From Tardibacter chloracetimidivorans (GTDB lineage Bacteria; Pseudomonadota; Alphaproteobacteria; Sphingomonadales; Sphingomonadaceae), in the NCBI RefSeq assembly GCF_001890385.1, contig NZ_CP018221.1, positions 2,963,501 to 3,027,500 of the forward strand: DNA of 64,000 bases. Direction: 5' to 3'. The position numbers and the translations under genes were made by a program. The notes beneath the pieces were generated by a model. It did no database searches. It was not told the DNA's origin and saw nothing but the letters and a program-made list of their open reading frames with translations. This document shows, piece after piece, positions 36,765 through 47,757 of this stretch; position 1 is the first letter of the stretch; the number at the start of each line of letters is the position of its first letter.

Positions 36765-39290
36765 ATGCGTTTCGACCACGGCGCTTCATTGACCGCGGTA
36801 TTGGGGCCGACGAACACCGGCAAAACCCATCTTGCGGTCGAGCGCATGTGCGGTCACGCTTCCGGAATGATCGGCTTTCCCCTGCGCCTCCTCGCGCGGG
36901 AGGTGTATGAGCGGGTCGTCGCGATAAAGGGCCGCAATCAGGTTGCGCTCATCACCGGCGAAGAAAAAATCCTGCCGGAAGGCGCGCGCTACTTCCTGTG
37001 CACGGCGGAATCCATGCCCACCGACAGGGAAGTCGCCTTTGTCGCGCTGGACGAAGGGCAGATGGGCGCTGATCGCGAGCGCGGCCATGTCTTCACCAAC
37101 CGCATCCTTTCCGCGCGCGGCTTTGCCGAGACGATGATTTTGGGGTCGGAGACGCTGCGCCCGATGATCCGCGCGTTGTTGCCGGACGCCGAGATCATCA
37201 CCCGGCCACGCTTCTCCACGCTCAGCTATTCAGGCTCAAAAAAGCTGTCGCGCCTGCCCCGGCGCGCCGCGATCGTCGCCTTTTCAGCCGAGGAGGTCTA
37301 TGCGCTGGCGGAAATGCTGCGTCGACATCGCGGCGGCGCGGCGGTGGTCATGGGCAGCCTGTCGCCCCGCACCCGCAACGCGCAGGTCGCGCTCTATCAG
37401 TCGGGCGAGGTGGATTATCTGGTGGCGACCGACGCCATCGGCATGGGCCTCAACCTTGACGTGTCGCACGTCGCCTTCGCCGGCCTGTCCAAGTTCGACG
37501 GCAAGCGGCACCGCCGCCTGACGATTTCCGAAATGGCGCAGATCGCGGGGCGCGCCGGGCGGCACCAGCGCGACGGCACCTTCGGTACGGTGCAGCTTGG
37601 CACGGAAAGCGAGACGCTGTTCGAGCCGGCCGAGATCGAGGCGGTCGAAGGCCACGACTTTGATCCGCTCGCGCATCTGGAGTGGCGGAACGCACGGCTG
37701 GAATGGCGTTCCGTCCCGGCCCTCATCGCCTCGCTGGAGTTGTATCCGGATGCCGAGGCGCTGCGCCGGGCCGCCCCCGCGATCGACGTGCAGGTGCTGA
37801 AGCGGCTGTCGGCGGAAGACTGGATCGGCGACCGCGCGAACACGCCTTCGTCGATCAGGCGGCTGTGGGACATATGCGGCCTTCCCGATTACCGGAAGAC
37901 GGGCGCGGAGGCGCATGCGCGGATCGTGGCCCGCATGTACCGCCACCTGTCCGAAGGCAGCGGCCATCTGCCGACCGACTGGATCGCCCGCGAAATCGCC
38001 CAGCTTGACAATCTGCAGGGCGACATCGGTCAGCTTGGCGACCGGATCGCCGCCGCGCGGACATGGACCTATATCGCCCACCGGCCGGATTGGCTGGCCG
38101 ACACCGGCGAATGGCGCGACCGGACGCGGGCGCTGGAAGACCGGCTTTCGGACGCGCTTCACGAGCGGCTGACGAGCCGCTTCGTCGACCGGCGCACCTC
38201 GGTGCTGCTTCGCGACCTGGGAGGCCGCGCAGCCGATCTCGTCACGCATGTCGATGACGACGGCACCGTGGCGGTGGAAGGCGAGGCGATCGGCAGGCTG
38301 GACGGATTCCGGTTCAAGGTGGACGCCACCGCCCGGCTTGCGGAAAAGAAGATGTTGCTTGCTGCCGCCGAACGCCGCCTGCCCAAGGAACTCCACCGGC
38401 GCGCGCGTTCGCTTGCCGAGGACGGCAACGATGCGTTCGCGCTCTGCGCCCGACCCGGCTCCCGTCCGGGCGTCGCCTGGCGCGGGCACAGGGTCGCGCG
38501 GCTGGTGCGCGGACGCGACATGCTGAGCCCCAAGGTGGAGATCGACCGTTCGCTCGACACGCTGCCGCCCGACACGCGCAAGGCGGTCGCCGGGCGGCTG
38601 CACGGCTGGCTCGCCTCGGAAACGGAGCAGCGGCTGAAACCGCTGGCGCGCCTCGTCGCGCTGGCCGGGGACAAGGCCCAGCCGCCTGCGGTTCGCGGGC
38701 TGGCGGTGCGGCTGATCGACGGCGCGGGCATTGTCGAGCGGCGCGAAGTGGACGATCTGGTCGCCGCCCTTTCGGTCGAGGGGCGCCGCACATTGTCGCG
38801 CGCGGGGGTTCGTTTCGGCGCGCTCGATCTGTTCGCGCCGCAGGTACTGAAGCCGGAATCCACCCGTTGGCGGCTTGCGCTCTGGGCCGCGTCGCGCGGC
38901 CAGCCGATGACCAGTTCTCCGGCCGCAGGGGCGGCGACGCTGGATGTCCGCGCGCGCGAACCGGCCGGTCCTGCGCTCAAGGTCAGCGGCTTTCGCGAAC
39001 TGGGCGATCAGGCCGTCAGGATCGATCTGATCGAACGGGTGGCCGAAGCGGCGCACAGCGCGCGCGAGGGGCGGCGGCCTTTCCTCCTCGACCATTCGCT
39101 GGCGGTGTCGATCGGCTGCCGCCCGCACACGCTCAGCCGCATGATGACGGCGCTCGGTTTCAGGGAGCAGACGGACGATCACGGGGCCCCCGCCTATATC
39201 TGGCGCGGCCCGCGCCGGTCGGGGCGGCAGAAGCCGCAGCGGCCTTCGTCGTCACCTTTTGCGGTTCTCGCCGGTTTGGGCACTGGGTAG
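36765..39290 (+). CDS. Suv3-like superfamily II RNA/DNA helicase
   Basis: An 841-residue helicase. The Walker A is GPTNTGKTH (about residues 14-22) and motif II is DEGQ, as in mitochondrial Suv3 and its alphaproteobacterial relatives; QIAGRAGRHQ is motif VI. The C-terminal third is family-specific. The neighbours S4 protein, fdxA and carD form the classical alphaproteobacterial cluster. ATG 36765 places the P-loop at the usual distance. Function in RNA turnover is inferred from Suv3. Confidence 0.9.
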   Translation: MRFDHGASLTAVLGPTNTGKTHLAVERMCGHASGMIGFPLRLLAREVYERVVAIKGRNQVALITGEEKILPEGARYFLCTAESMPTDREVAFVALDEGQMGADRERGHVFTNRILSARGFAETMILGSETLRPMIRALLPDAEIITRPRFSTLSYSGSKKLSRLPRRAAIVAFSAEEVYALAEMLRRHRGGAAVVMGSLSPRTRNAQVALYQSGEVDYLVATDAIGMGLNLDVSHVAFAGLSKFDGKRHRRLTISEMAQIAGRAGRHQRDGTFGTVQLGTESETLFEPAEIEAVEGHDFDPLAHLEWRNARLEWRSVPALIASLELYPDAEALRRAAPAIDVQVLKRLSAEDWIGDRANTPSSIRRLWDICGLPDYRKTGAEAHARIVARMYRHLSEGSGHLPTDWIAREIAQLDNLQGDIGQLGDRIAAARTWTYIAHRPDWLADTGEWRDRTRALEDRLSDALHERLTSRFVDRRTSVLLRDLGGRAADLVTHVDDDGTVAVEGEAIGRLDGFRFKVDATARLAEKKMLLAAAERRLPKELHRRARSLAEDGNDAFALCARPGSRPGVAWRGHRVARLVRGRDMLSPKVEIDRSLDTLPPDTRKAVAGRLHGWLASETEQRLKPLARLVALAGDKAQPPAVRGLAVRLIDGAGIVERREVDDLVAALSVEGRRTLSRAGVRFGALDLFAPQVLKPESTRWRLALWAASRGQPMTSSPAAGAATLDVRAREPAGPALKVSGFRELGDQAVRIDLIERVAEAAHSAREGRRPFLLDHSLAVSIGCRPHTLSRMMTALGFREQTDDHGAPAYIWRGPRRSGRQKPQRPSSSPFAVLAGLGTG

Positions 39291-39299
39291 GAGAAATGT

Positions 39300-39575
39300 G
39301 TGGCTGAACATGCATTGCGGCTGGACAAATGGTTGTGGTTCGCGCGCCTGACGAAATCCCGCACCGTGGCGCAGGCGCTTTGTGAAAGCAGACATGTGAG
39401 GCTGAACGGGCGGGTGGTGGAACGGTCGTCCACCCAGGTCAGGCCGGGCCAGGTGCTCACCCTTCCCCTCGGGGAACAGATCAGGGTGGTGCGGGTCGAT
39501 GCGTTGCCGGAACGGCGCGGCCCCTATGGTGAAGCCTGCCGCGCCTATACGGAATTGACCCCCGCACTCAACTGA
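39300..39575 (+). CDS. S4-domain RNA-binding protein (Hsp15-like)
   Basis: A 91-residue S4 protein: RLDKWLWFARLTKSRTVAQALCESRHVRLNGRVV contains the S4 motif. Hsp15 homologues bind the large ribosomal subunit with stranded nascent chain. GTG start 39300, ten bases after the helicase stop, so cotranscribed. Confidence 0.9.
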   Translation: MAEHALRLDKWLWFARLTKSRTVAQALCESRHVRLNGRVVERSSTQVRPGQVLTLPLGEQIRVVRVDALPERRGPYGEACRAYTELTPALN

Positions 39576-39667
39576 CCGGCCGTGCGCCGCCCGCGCAGAA
39601 GCATTGACGTCGCTCTGGAAGCAGGGCTAGTGCGGATGCCGAAGGGAAAAATGAAGGAATTACGCCC

Positions 39668-40006
39668 ATGACCTATGTGGTCACCGACGCCTGCATCCGC
39701 TGCAAATATATGGATTGCGTCGAGGTTTGCCCCGTGGATTGCTTCTACGAGGGCGAGAACATGCTGGTCATCAACCCCAATGAATGCATCGATTGCGGTG
39801 TGTGCGAGCCGGAATGCCCGGCCGAGGCGATCCTTCCGGACACCGAAAACGGGCTTGAGAAGTGGCTTGAGCTGAACACGACCTTCTCCGCCCAATGGCC
39901 CAACATCACCACCAAGGGCGCGGTCCCCGACGATGCCGACGCGCACAAGGGCGAAGAGGGCAAGTATGACAAATATTTCTCTGCGGAGGGCGGCTCGGGA
40001 GACTGA
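39668..40006 (+). CDS. fdxA: Ferredoxin FdxA, 7Fe-8S type
   Basis: A 112-residue electron carrier. The first cluster region [17 protein letters not shown] and the second [12 protein letters not shown] give one 3Fe-4S/4Fe-4S pair as in FdxA. The acidic C-terminal extension is normal. Upstream TTGACG-17 bp-CTAGTG (about 39604-39632) may be its promoter. Confidence 0.94.
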   Translation: MTYVVTDACIRCKYMDCVEVCPVDCFYEGENMLVINPNECIDCGVCEPECPAEAILPDTENGLEKWLELNTTFSAQWPNITTKGAVPDDADAHKGEEGKYDKYFSAEGGSGD

Positions 40007-40071
40007 TCTCCGCCCGGGCGAGGCGATGCGAATCCCCGCCGCTTCGCAACAGTAGATTTCTGCCGCTGTTT

Positions 40072-40091
40072 CTGTTATAAACCTGTAACAG
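40072..40091. promoter_or_regulatory. Inverted repeat CTGTTA-N8-TAACAG upstream of carD
   Basis: Perfect 6-bp arms in the 198-bp gap between fdxA and carD, about 113 bp before the carD start. Candidate operator; no binding protein known from sequence. Confidence 0.35.
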
Positions 40092-40204
40092 AGGCGCGTG
40101 ATCCTTCGCGTCTGCACAATTGATTGCGTCGCAGAATCGGCGCTGCCGCACTGAGCCCCCCTACGCATCAGCGGCAGCCCCATGGGTCTGAGGAAGGAAA
40201 CTAG

Positions 40205-40705
40205 ATGGCGAGCAAGGCGCTGAGCTTCGATGTCGGCGACTATGTGGTTTATCCCAAGCACGGCGTCGGCCGTGTCATCGAGTTGCAAAGCTCGGAAATC
40301 GCGGGTGCGAAGCTGGAGCTTTACGTTCTGCGCTTCGAGAAGGAGCGCATGACGCTCCGCGTTCCGACCAACAAGGCCGAATCCGTCGGCATGCGCAAGC
40401 TGTCCAGCAGCGCGACGATGCAGGAAGCGATGACGACGCTGAAGGGCAAGCCCCGGATCAAGCGCACCATGTGGTCGCGCCGCGCGCAGGAATATGAAGC
40501 GAAGATCAATTCGGGCGATCTGGTTTCGATCGCCGAGGTGGTCCGCGACCTGCACCGCGCCGACGACCAGCCGGAACAGAGCTATTCGGAACGGCAAATC
40601 TTCGAAGCGGCGATCAGCCGCCTCGCGCGCGAACTGGCGGCGATGGAAAACATCGACGAGCCGGCCGCGCAGGACAAGATCGTGAAGGTTCTCAAGGCCG
40701 CCTGA
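40205..40705 (+). CDS. carD: CarD-family transcription regulator
   Basis: A 166-residue protein: residues about 8-65 form the Tudor-like RNA polymerase-interaction domain (FDVGDYVVYPKHGVGRVIELQ), followed by a helical DNA-binding C-terminal domain. CarD binds the RNAP beta subunit and stabilises open promoter complexes, notably at rRNA genes. ATG follows AGGAAGGAAA. A terminator follows directly. Confidence 0.93.
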   Translation: MASKALSFDVGDYVVYPKHGVGRVIELQSSEIAGAKLELYVLRFEKERMTLRVPTNKAESVGMRKLSSSATMQEAMTTLKGKPRIKRTMWSRRAQEYEAKINSGDLVSIAEVVRDLHRADDQPEQSYSERQIFEAAISRLARELAAMENIDEPAAQDKIVKVLKAA

Positions 40706-40730
40706 GCGGGGGTTGTCCCGCGGGGGAATG

Positions 40731-40762
40731 AAAAGGCGGTCCGGAAACGGGCCGCCTTTTTC
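40731..40762 (+). terminator. Rho-independent terminator after carD
   Basis: AAAGGCGG pairs with CCGCCTTT around TCCGGAAACGGG, followed by TTTTTC. Confidence 0.85.
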
Positions 40763-40802
40763 GTTGGGTGGTTGTGGAGTTTGCAAGCACGGTATGATCT
40801 TA

Positions 40803-41653
40803 GGGTTGAGACTCAATCAGAGCCAGAAAGCCACAGCGGCAGCGAGGCTTACGGCTGAGAGGAAGTTTCGTGCAAGCTTGTCGTAGCGAGTAGCGATCCG
40901 GCGGAAATCCTTGAGGCGGCAGAACATAGCCTCGACCCGCCAGCGATCTTTGTAGCGGCGTTTGTCATATTGGATCGGGCGCTTGCGGTTGCGGCGGCCG
41001 GGGATCACCGGGGTCGTGCCCTGTTCGCGCAGGATGGTCCTAATGCGATTGGCGTCGTAGCCGCGGTCGGCGATCACCCGCTTCATTCCCGCTGTTTCGT
41101 TGATGAGCAGGTCGGCGCCCTTCACGTCCGATGTGTTGCCGGGCGTCAGGACGAGACGAAGCGGCCGTCCGAGGACGTCGACAAGGGCGTGGATCTTTGT
41201 TGTCCGGCCGCCACGCGAGATCCCAATGGCATTGGCTCGCGCCCCCCCTTTGCCCCACCGGCGCTACGGTGAGCCTTGATGTAGCTGCTATCGATCTGCC
41301 CGGTCTCGGCGATCCAGCCTTCTTCGGTCAGTGCAGCCAGGATGCGTGTCCAGATGCCCCGCCGGCTCCACCTGTTCCATCGGTTGTAGACCGTCGTCGC
41401 CGGCCCGTATTCGGCGGGGCAATCTGCCCAGCGACCGCCGCACTTGAGCATGTGAACGATGCCGGAGATCACCCGCCGGTCATCAACACGTCGTGCTCCT
41501 GGCTGGTTCTTGGGCAAGTGGAGCTCGATTGCTGTCCACGCTTCATCCGATAGCCAGAACAACGAACGCGACATCCCCAAGGCCTCCTCTTCAGCGAAAA
41601 CGCCTTGAATCAATGAGACCAACGATTTTCAAGAGGCTGATTGAGTTTGGACC
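40803..41653 (-). mobile_element. IS5-family element, IS427 group, 851 bp
   Basis: Inverted ends (GGGTTGAGACTCAATCAG at the left and the complement of a CTGATTGAGTTTGGACCC end at the right) with TA on both sides as target duplicate. Two overlapping transposase frames on the minus strand. Inserted after the carD terminator, so it disrupts no gene. Confidence 0.9.
40817..41622 (-). CDS. IS427-group transposase made by programmed frameshift
   Basis: The first frame (41622-41146) carries the DUF4096-type N-terminal domain (FWLSDEAWTAIELHLPKNQ) and the first catalytic aspartate (GQIDSSYIKAHRSAGGAKGG); the second (41125 to 40817, entered upstream of its first ATG) carries ADRGYDANRIRTIL with the second aspartate and DKRRYKDRWRVEAMFCRLKDFRRIATRYDK (shown in part) with the glutamate. 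They join at AAAGGGGGGGC (about 41240-41250) by a -1 slip, giving KGGARANAIGISRGG. This is the normal expression mode of the group, so the gene is probably functional. Confidence 0.85.
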
Positions 41654-41710
41654 CTAGCGTCGCCTCCCCCGCCCATGCAGCGGCTAGATTCCGTCCTGAT
41701 TAGGTTGAAG

Positions 41711-41777
41711 CGCTCAGGCTCAGCTTGTCGAAGTCAGCGCTTCCTTCCCGCTAATCTTCGACAGGCTCAGCCTGAGC
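41711..41777. repeat. REP-like inverted palindrome
   Basis: Two 23-nt arms in inverse orientation with only two mismatches (left GCTCAGGCTCAGCTTGTCG, right CTTCGACAGGCTCAGCC), separated by 21 nt. The CTTCGACA-GCTCAG-CTGAGCG core is a frequent intergenic repeat in sphingomonads. It follows directly on the IS element. Confidence 0.7.
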
Positions 41778-41813
41778 GGGTTGGTTCCATCTAAACCGCA
41801 CCGACACACAGAC

Positions 41814-42392
41814 CTAATGGGTTGGTAGGTCAACGTCGGAATCGTCGGTGTCAGTAGCTTCAACACGACCTTCCGGCTCCTTTGCCGCAGACCCGAAAAT
41901 TTCCTCGAGGTCTGGATCGTAGTACGCTGGCTTATACGGAGTGTCCTTCGGCCAATAGCCATGAGGCGGGAGCCGTACAATCTGATCACTCTCGCGCCAC
42001 AACATCGTGCTCAGGACCATCTCTGGATCTTTGCCTTGTATCACGACGCCGCGCTCGGCCAATGCATCAAAAAGAGGCTTCCTTTGCATAGGCGCTCCGT
42101 GAGCGCGGATGATCCGTACAGCCTCTTCTGCGACCTTCTCCCGTGGTGGATTTTTTGGCCGTACGCTTTTAATCTCGTGCGGCTCAATGGGCTCTCTTTG
42201 TTCGACATCATTCGGGGGCTGTATTCCGGCGAGTTCGTACCACGTTGCAATAAACTGTTGTAGCATCATAGCCTCAGCTTCTACGCGCGCGAGAGAGGCC
42301 TTCGATGCCTCTATCTGCCGATGGATTGTCTCCATCATTTGCCGCGCATGTGCGAGCCGTTGCTGCGCATTCTCCAGTGCTGTATCGTTCAT
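41814..42392 (-). CDS. Unknown protein with coiled coil and HARE-like winged helix
   Basis: A 192-residue protein. Residues 1-55 predict a coiled coil (ENAQQRLAHARQMMETIHRQ); residues about 95-150 (EEAVRIIRAHGAPMQRKPLF, then GVVIQGKDPEMVLSTMLWRESDQIVRL, in pieces) resemble the HARE/HB1 winged helix that is often found in restriction and chromatin-linked proteins. ATG 42392 is chosen because it opens the coiled coil. Composition is AT-richer than its neighbours, suggesting transfer. Confidence 0.65.
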   Translation of the reverse strand: MNDTALENAQQRLAHARQMMETIHRQIEASKASLARVEAEAMMLQQFIATWYELAGIQPPNDVEQREPIEPHEIKSVRPKNPPREKVAEEAVRIIRAHGAPMQRKPLFDALAERGVVIQGKDPEMVLSTMLWRESDQIVRLPPHGYWPKDTPYKPAYYDPDLEEIFGSAAKEPEGRVEATDTDDSDVDLPTH

Positions 42393-42775
42393 TGTGCCCT
42401 CGCCGCCTTGGCTCTCGCAAAATACACATAATTGAATGTATCTACAACAGCCTTGTGCGAATTCCACATTCAGGTTAAGAATGCGTTGCGCTCGCGGTCC
42501 GAGTCGCGCGCGTAACGAATCGTAGCCCCGCCAGGGGGCTACGACGTTCGATCGCTCGTGGTGTCAGCACAAGGCGGGGGTGCAACAGGCCCCGCAGAAA
42601 GGAGGTCCCGATGGCTGGCCATCGGTGGGATGTAGCGGCGGCAACCGCACATCCCTTGCTCTTAACAGTGAGCTAGGACCGCCGTGGGCAGCGTCCTCAG
42701 CGGGCGCGTGTCCACGGCCCTCTCATAACAAAGGACGGCGAGTCTGTCCATATCCCCATGTAGAAAGGGCCAATC
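42393..42775. other. Structured intergenic region with strong hairpins
   Basis: Contains a 9-bp stem CGTAGCCCC/GGGGCTACG (42521-42543), a second stem GCCGTGG/CCACGGC (42681-42718), and a short frame with a perfect ribosome site (42611). No tRNA or known RNA signature. It leads into the 49-residue microprotein gene on the plus strand and may be its structured leader or an sRNA. Confidence 0.45.
42611..42676 (+). CDS. Possible 21-residue leader peptide
   Basis: MAGHRWDVAAATAHPLLLTV and one more residue. It is preceded by AAAGGAGGTCCCG, a near-perfect Shine-Dalgarno with optimal spacing, stronger than that of most genes here. It lies between two hairpins upstream of the 49-residue gene. Function unknown; could be a regulatory leader or chance. 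Confidence 0.35.
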   Translation: MAGHRWDVAAATAHPLLLTVS

Positions 42776-42925
42776 ATGGCTAAACGAGCTGCGTGGCATT
42801 CGGTCAAAGCCAATGTCCATCATGACGATACTAACTGCAACACCGGCAACAACATCGAACGCGAAAACCTTCGCGCGGGCAAGGGCGGAAAGCCTTTGTG
42901 CGCGGAGTGCCGCCGCCTCGGTTAA
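42776..42925 (+). CDS. 49-residue microprotein with CxxC motif
   Basis: Starts MAKRAAWHSVKANVHHDDTN and continues with CNTGNNIERENLRAGKGGKP then LCAECRRLG. Cys-Cys-Cys spacing with CAEC and upstream HH/Cys suggests a small zinc-binding knuckle. SD GAAAGGG precedes the ATG. I recall similar short orphan proteins in proteobacteria but no function. Too short for ordinary gene callers. Confidence 0.65.
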   Translation: MAKRAAWHSVKANVHHDDTNCNTGNNIERENLRAGKGGKPLCAECRRLG

Positions 42926-43049
42926 CGCCTAAACGTTAGTTTCCAACTCAAGCCTGTCGGTTCGCCGTTAATGAGGGTCTCACCACCTTCTGAGATAGTG
43001 AGCCGGCAGGCCCTCTTTCCTGGCTATTGCGTCGTCCCGGCCCACACCG

Positions 43050-43084
43050 CACAAACGAAAACGGCCCGGGACACGCCCGGGCCG
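43050..43084 (-). terminator. Rho-independent terminator of rpsA
   Basis: Perfect 9-bp stem CGGCCCGGG/CCCGGGCCG with 5-base loop, followed on the minus strand by TTTTCGTTTG, about 28 bp after the rpsA stop. Confidence 0.88.
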
Positions 43085-43111
43085 CTTCGCAACCGATGAA
43101 GATCGGAAGGC

Positions 43112-44821
<1,710 letters not shown>

Positions 44822-44993
44822 AAATAAATGTCTTTCCATACATTATGCAGGCCAGCCGGTTGTCTCCGGCGGTCTTGCATTGATCCACCCCGCCTGACCC
44901 TTCGTCAGGCGAGCATCCGTCGAGACTGTCGGAGGCGCGCGGAAAACAGGAAAACACAAACAGGCACGAAAGCAGCCTTCGGAGCCCCCGAAG

Positions 44994-45626
44994 CTACCCG
45001 CGCCCTGATGTTCTTCTTGCCTCCACGAGCGCGATCGCCCGCTGGACGGCGGCGGTTATACCCAGCTCCGTCGTATCCAGCAAGTCCGCGTCGTCCGCTT
45101 GCACGAGCGGGGCGGCCGCCCGGTTCGAATCCCGCGCGTCGCGCGCATATATGTCGCCCAGCACCGCCTCCAGGGACCTTGTGCCGCCGCCCGCCTGCAG
45201 CTCGGCATGACGTCGGGCGGCCCGCGCCGCCGGGCTGGCGGTGACGAACAGCTTGGCGTCGGCATCGGGCGCGATCACCGTGCCGATGTCCCGCCCGTCC
45301 AGAACGGCGCCGCCCGGCTGGCGGGCAAAGGCGCGCTGCCGCGCGAACAGGGCGTCGCGCACCGCCTCGTGAACCGACACGATGGAGGCCGCGCGGCCTG
45401 CCTCCTCGCTCCTGAGCGCAGGATCGGCGAGCATTTCGGCGGGGAAATCGCAAACCGCAAGCGCCTGGGCCGGATCGGCCGGGTCGCCGCCCGCCCGCAT
45501 CACGGCGACGCCGACGGCGCGATAGAGCAGGCCGGTGTCGAGGTGCGGCAGGCCATAATGCCGCGCCAGAGCGCGCGCGATCGTGCCCTTGCCGGACGCG
45601 GCGGGGCCGTCCACGGCGATGATCAT
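44994..45626 (-). CDS. cmk: Cytidylate kinase
   Basis: A 210-residue kinase phosphorylating (d)CMP. P-loop GPAASGKGT at residues about 7-15, the substrate region [10 protein letters not shown] and the [14 protein letters not shown] segment are intact. ATG 45626 overlaps the aroA stop by 4 bp. Confidence 0.95.
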   Translation of the reverse strand: MIIAVDGPAASGKGTIARALARHYGLPHLDTGLLYRAVGVAVMRAGGDPADPAQALAVCDFPAEMLADPALRSEEAGRAASIVSVHEAVRDALFARQRAFARQPGGAVLDGRDIGTVIAPDADAKLFVTASPAARAARRHAELQAGGGTRSLEAVLGDIYARDARDSNRAAAPLVQADDADLLDTTELGITAAVQRAIALVEARRTSGRG

Positions 45627-46960
45627 CGCGACTCCGCCCCCAGCGATTCCATCAGCGGCACGAAAGAGGGGAAGCTGGTCGCGATCGGCCGGGCGTCGTC
45701 GACGATCACCGGCCGGTGTGCGGCAAGGCCAAGCACGGCAAAGCTCATCGCGATGCGGTGATCCAGATGGCTGGCGACGGTTGCCCCTCCCGCCCGCCTT
45801 TCGCCGCCGGTGCCGTGGACGACCAGACCGTCCTCCAGCTCTTCCACCCGCACCCCGCAGGCGCGCAGCCCTTCGGCCATCACGGTGATTCGGTCCGATT
45901 CCTTCACGCGCAGCTCTCCCAGCCCGCGCGCCACGGTCGTGCCCCCGGCAAGCGCTGCTGCGACGAACAGGATCGGATATTCGTCGATCATGCTTGGCGC
46001 GATCTCCGGCGGAACCTCGATTCCCGAAAGCGCGGATGCGCGAACGCGAAGATCGGCCACCGGCTCGCCGCCTACCTCGCGCTCGTTCAGAAGCTCGATC
46101 GACGCGCCCATCATCCGGAGCGCCTGGATCAGCCCGGCGCGGGTCGGATTGACGCCCACATTCTCGATCAGCACGTCCGATCCGGGCACGATCAGCGCCG
46201 CCACCATCGGAAACGCGGCCGATGAAGGATCGCCGGGCACGATGATCGCCTGCGGCTTCAACTCCGCCTCTCCACGGATGGAGATGATGCGGCCTTCGGG
46301 GGCGTCTTCCACCGTCACCTGAGCGCCAAATCCGGTCAGCATCCGTTCGCTGTGGTCGCGGGTGGGCGTCTTCTCGATCACCATGGTCACGCCCGGCGCG
46401 TTGAGGCTCGCCAGCAGCACCGCCGATTTCACCTGGGCGGACGCGACCGGCAGCACATAGCGCAGCGGCACGGCGGGGCACAGCCCGGCCATGGTGAGCG
46501 GCAGGCGTCCGCCGGGCGACGCCTCGAAGCGCGCGCCCATCAGCGAGAGCGGATCGATCACCCGCCCCATCGGCCGCTTCGACAGCGATGCGTCGCCGGT
46601 GAAGGTGGCGGTGATCGCATGGCTTGCGACCAGGCCCATCAGCAGCCGGGTGGACGTGCCTGAATTGCCCATGTCGAGCGCCGTCTGCGGTTGCAGAAGC
46701 CCGCCCACGCCGACGCCGTTCACCCGCCACAGCCCGTCGCCGGTCCGCTCCGCCGATGCACCCATCGCCCGCATCGCCGCTGCGGTCGCAAGCACGTCCT
46801 CGCCTTCCAGCAGGCCCTCAATCACGCTTTCGCCGACCGCCAGCGCGCCCAGCATCAGCGCCCGATGGGAGATCGACTTGTCGCCCGGCACGCGCACCGT
46901 GCCGATGAGCGGGGTCGAAACGTTGAGGCTGAGCGGAAGGGGCTGGGACGCAGCGGTCAT
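45623..46960 (-). CDS. aroA: 3-phosphoshikimate 1-carboxyvinyltransferase (EPSP synthase, class II)
   Basis: A 445-residue enzyme of the shikimate pathway joining phosphoenolpyruvate to shikimate 3-phosphate. The motifs GDKS ([14 protein letters not shown]), SAQVK and NPTR, together with RPMGRV, are those of class II EPSP synthases, known for low glyphosate affinity. [14 protein letters not shown] is the PEP region. ATG 46960 is chosen from family length. Overlaps cmk by 4 bp. Confidence 0.95.
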   Translation of the reverse strand: MTAASQPLPLSLNVSTPLIGTVRVPGDKSISHRALMLGALAVGESVIEGLLEGEDVLATAAAMRAMGASAERTGDGLWRVNGVGVGGLLQPQTALDMGNSGTSTRLLMGLVASHAITATFTGDASLSKRPMGRVIDPLSLMGARFEASPGGRLPLTMAGLCPAVPLRYVLPVASAQVKSAVLLASLNAPGVTMVIEKTPTRDHSERMLTGFGAQVTVEDAPEGRIISIRGEAELKPQAIIVPGDPSSAAFPMVAALIVPGSDVLIENVGVNPTRAGLIQALRMMGASIELLNEREVGGEPVADLRVRASALSGIEVPPEIAPSMIDEYPILFVAAALAGGTTVARGLGELRVKESDRITVMAEGLRACGVRVEELEDGLVVHGTGGERRAGGATVASHLDHRIAMSFAVLGLAAHRPVIVDDARPIATSFPSFVPLMESLGAESR

Positions 46961-47106
46961 TCTGGTTCCGGGGCGAAGCTGGCTGGAAAAGGGATTTGGC
47001 TTTTGACAGCGCCCGCCTGCTATGGCAAGGCGCGCCCGTTTCGTGGGAAGGCCGGATTGCGGCTCGCCCATCCTTTTTCCAGTCTACGCGCGTGGAGATA
47101 AAGAAC

Positions 47107-47418
47107 GTGGTCAAGCCTGAATGGGGCACCAAGCGGACCTGTCCGAAATGCGGGACGCGCTTCTATGATCTGCAGGCCGAAGATCCCGTGACCTGCATTT
47201 CCTGCGGCACCGCCTGGGCGCCCGAGCCTGTCCTCAAGTCCAAGCAGCCGCTGCCGTTCGGCGAGCCGGAAAAGAAGGAAAAAGAGCCCGCATCCGATTC
47301 GGACCTGGCGGAGGATCTGGAGATCGACGAGGACTCTGACAACGCAGAGGAAGACGTTGATCTGGGTGGCGACGACGATCTGGGCGTCGCCGGCCGCGAC
47401 AAGGAAGAAGAAAGCTGA
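47107..47418 (+). CDS. TIGR02300-family protein (FYDLN acid domain)
   Basis: A 103-residue protein. Residues 1-45 form a zinc ribbon (CPKCGTRFYDL and CISCG); the remainder is strongly acidic. The family is confined to alphaproteobacteria and of unknown function. GTG 47107 after GGAG fits the usual MVKPEWGTKRTCPKCG start. Divergent from aroA. Confidence 0.9.
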   Translation: MVKPEWGTKRTCPKCGTRFYDLQAEDPVTCISCGTAWAPEPVLKSKQPLPFGEPEKKEKEPASDSDLAEDLEIDEDSDNAEEDVDLGGDDDLGVAGRDKEEES

Positions 47419-47507
47419 GACGGCCTTCTTTCAAACTTGCACCGGGTGCGCGCTTAACATAGAAGCGCGCCGAACCGGCCGGACCCATCCGGCATGACAA
47501 GGTTTTC

Positions 47508-47583
<76 letters not shown>

Positions 47584-47587
47584 TGAA

Positions 47588-47624
47588 AAAGGCCAGCAAT
47601 CCCAAGGGGTTGACTGGCCTTTTC
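47588..47624 (+). terminator. Terminator after tRNA-Ala
   Basis: Long hairpin: AAGGCCAG pairs with CTGGCCTT, and inside it CAATCCC pairs with GGGGTTG, followed by TTC. Five bases after the tRNA. Confidence 0.8.
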
Positions 47625-47757
47625 TACAAGCCCTCAAACGCTCAACAGGTTCGAAATCGGCGTTACGATCGGCGTTACGTCTGCGTATTGCGCTTTCATG
47701 CTTGCGGCGTAAGATAATAATCAGCCTTCGGGTGGCACCGGCTGGAGGACTGGCTGA

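Noticed and set aside
37284-39182. 632-codon open frame on the minus strand
   Set aside because: Antisense to the Suv3-like helicase, which has intact motifs; the antisense product is arginine-rich without domains.
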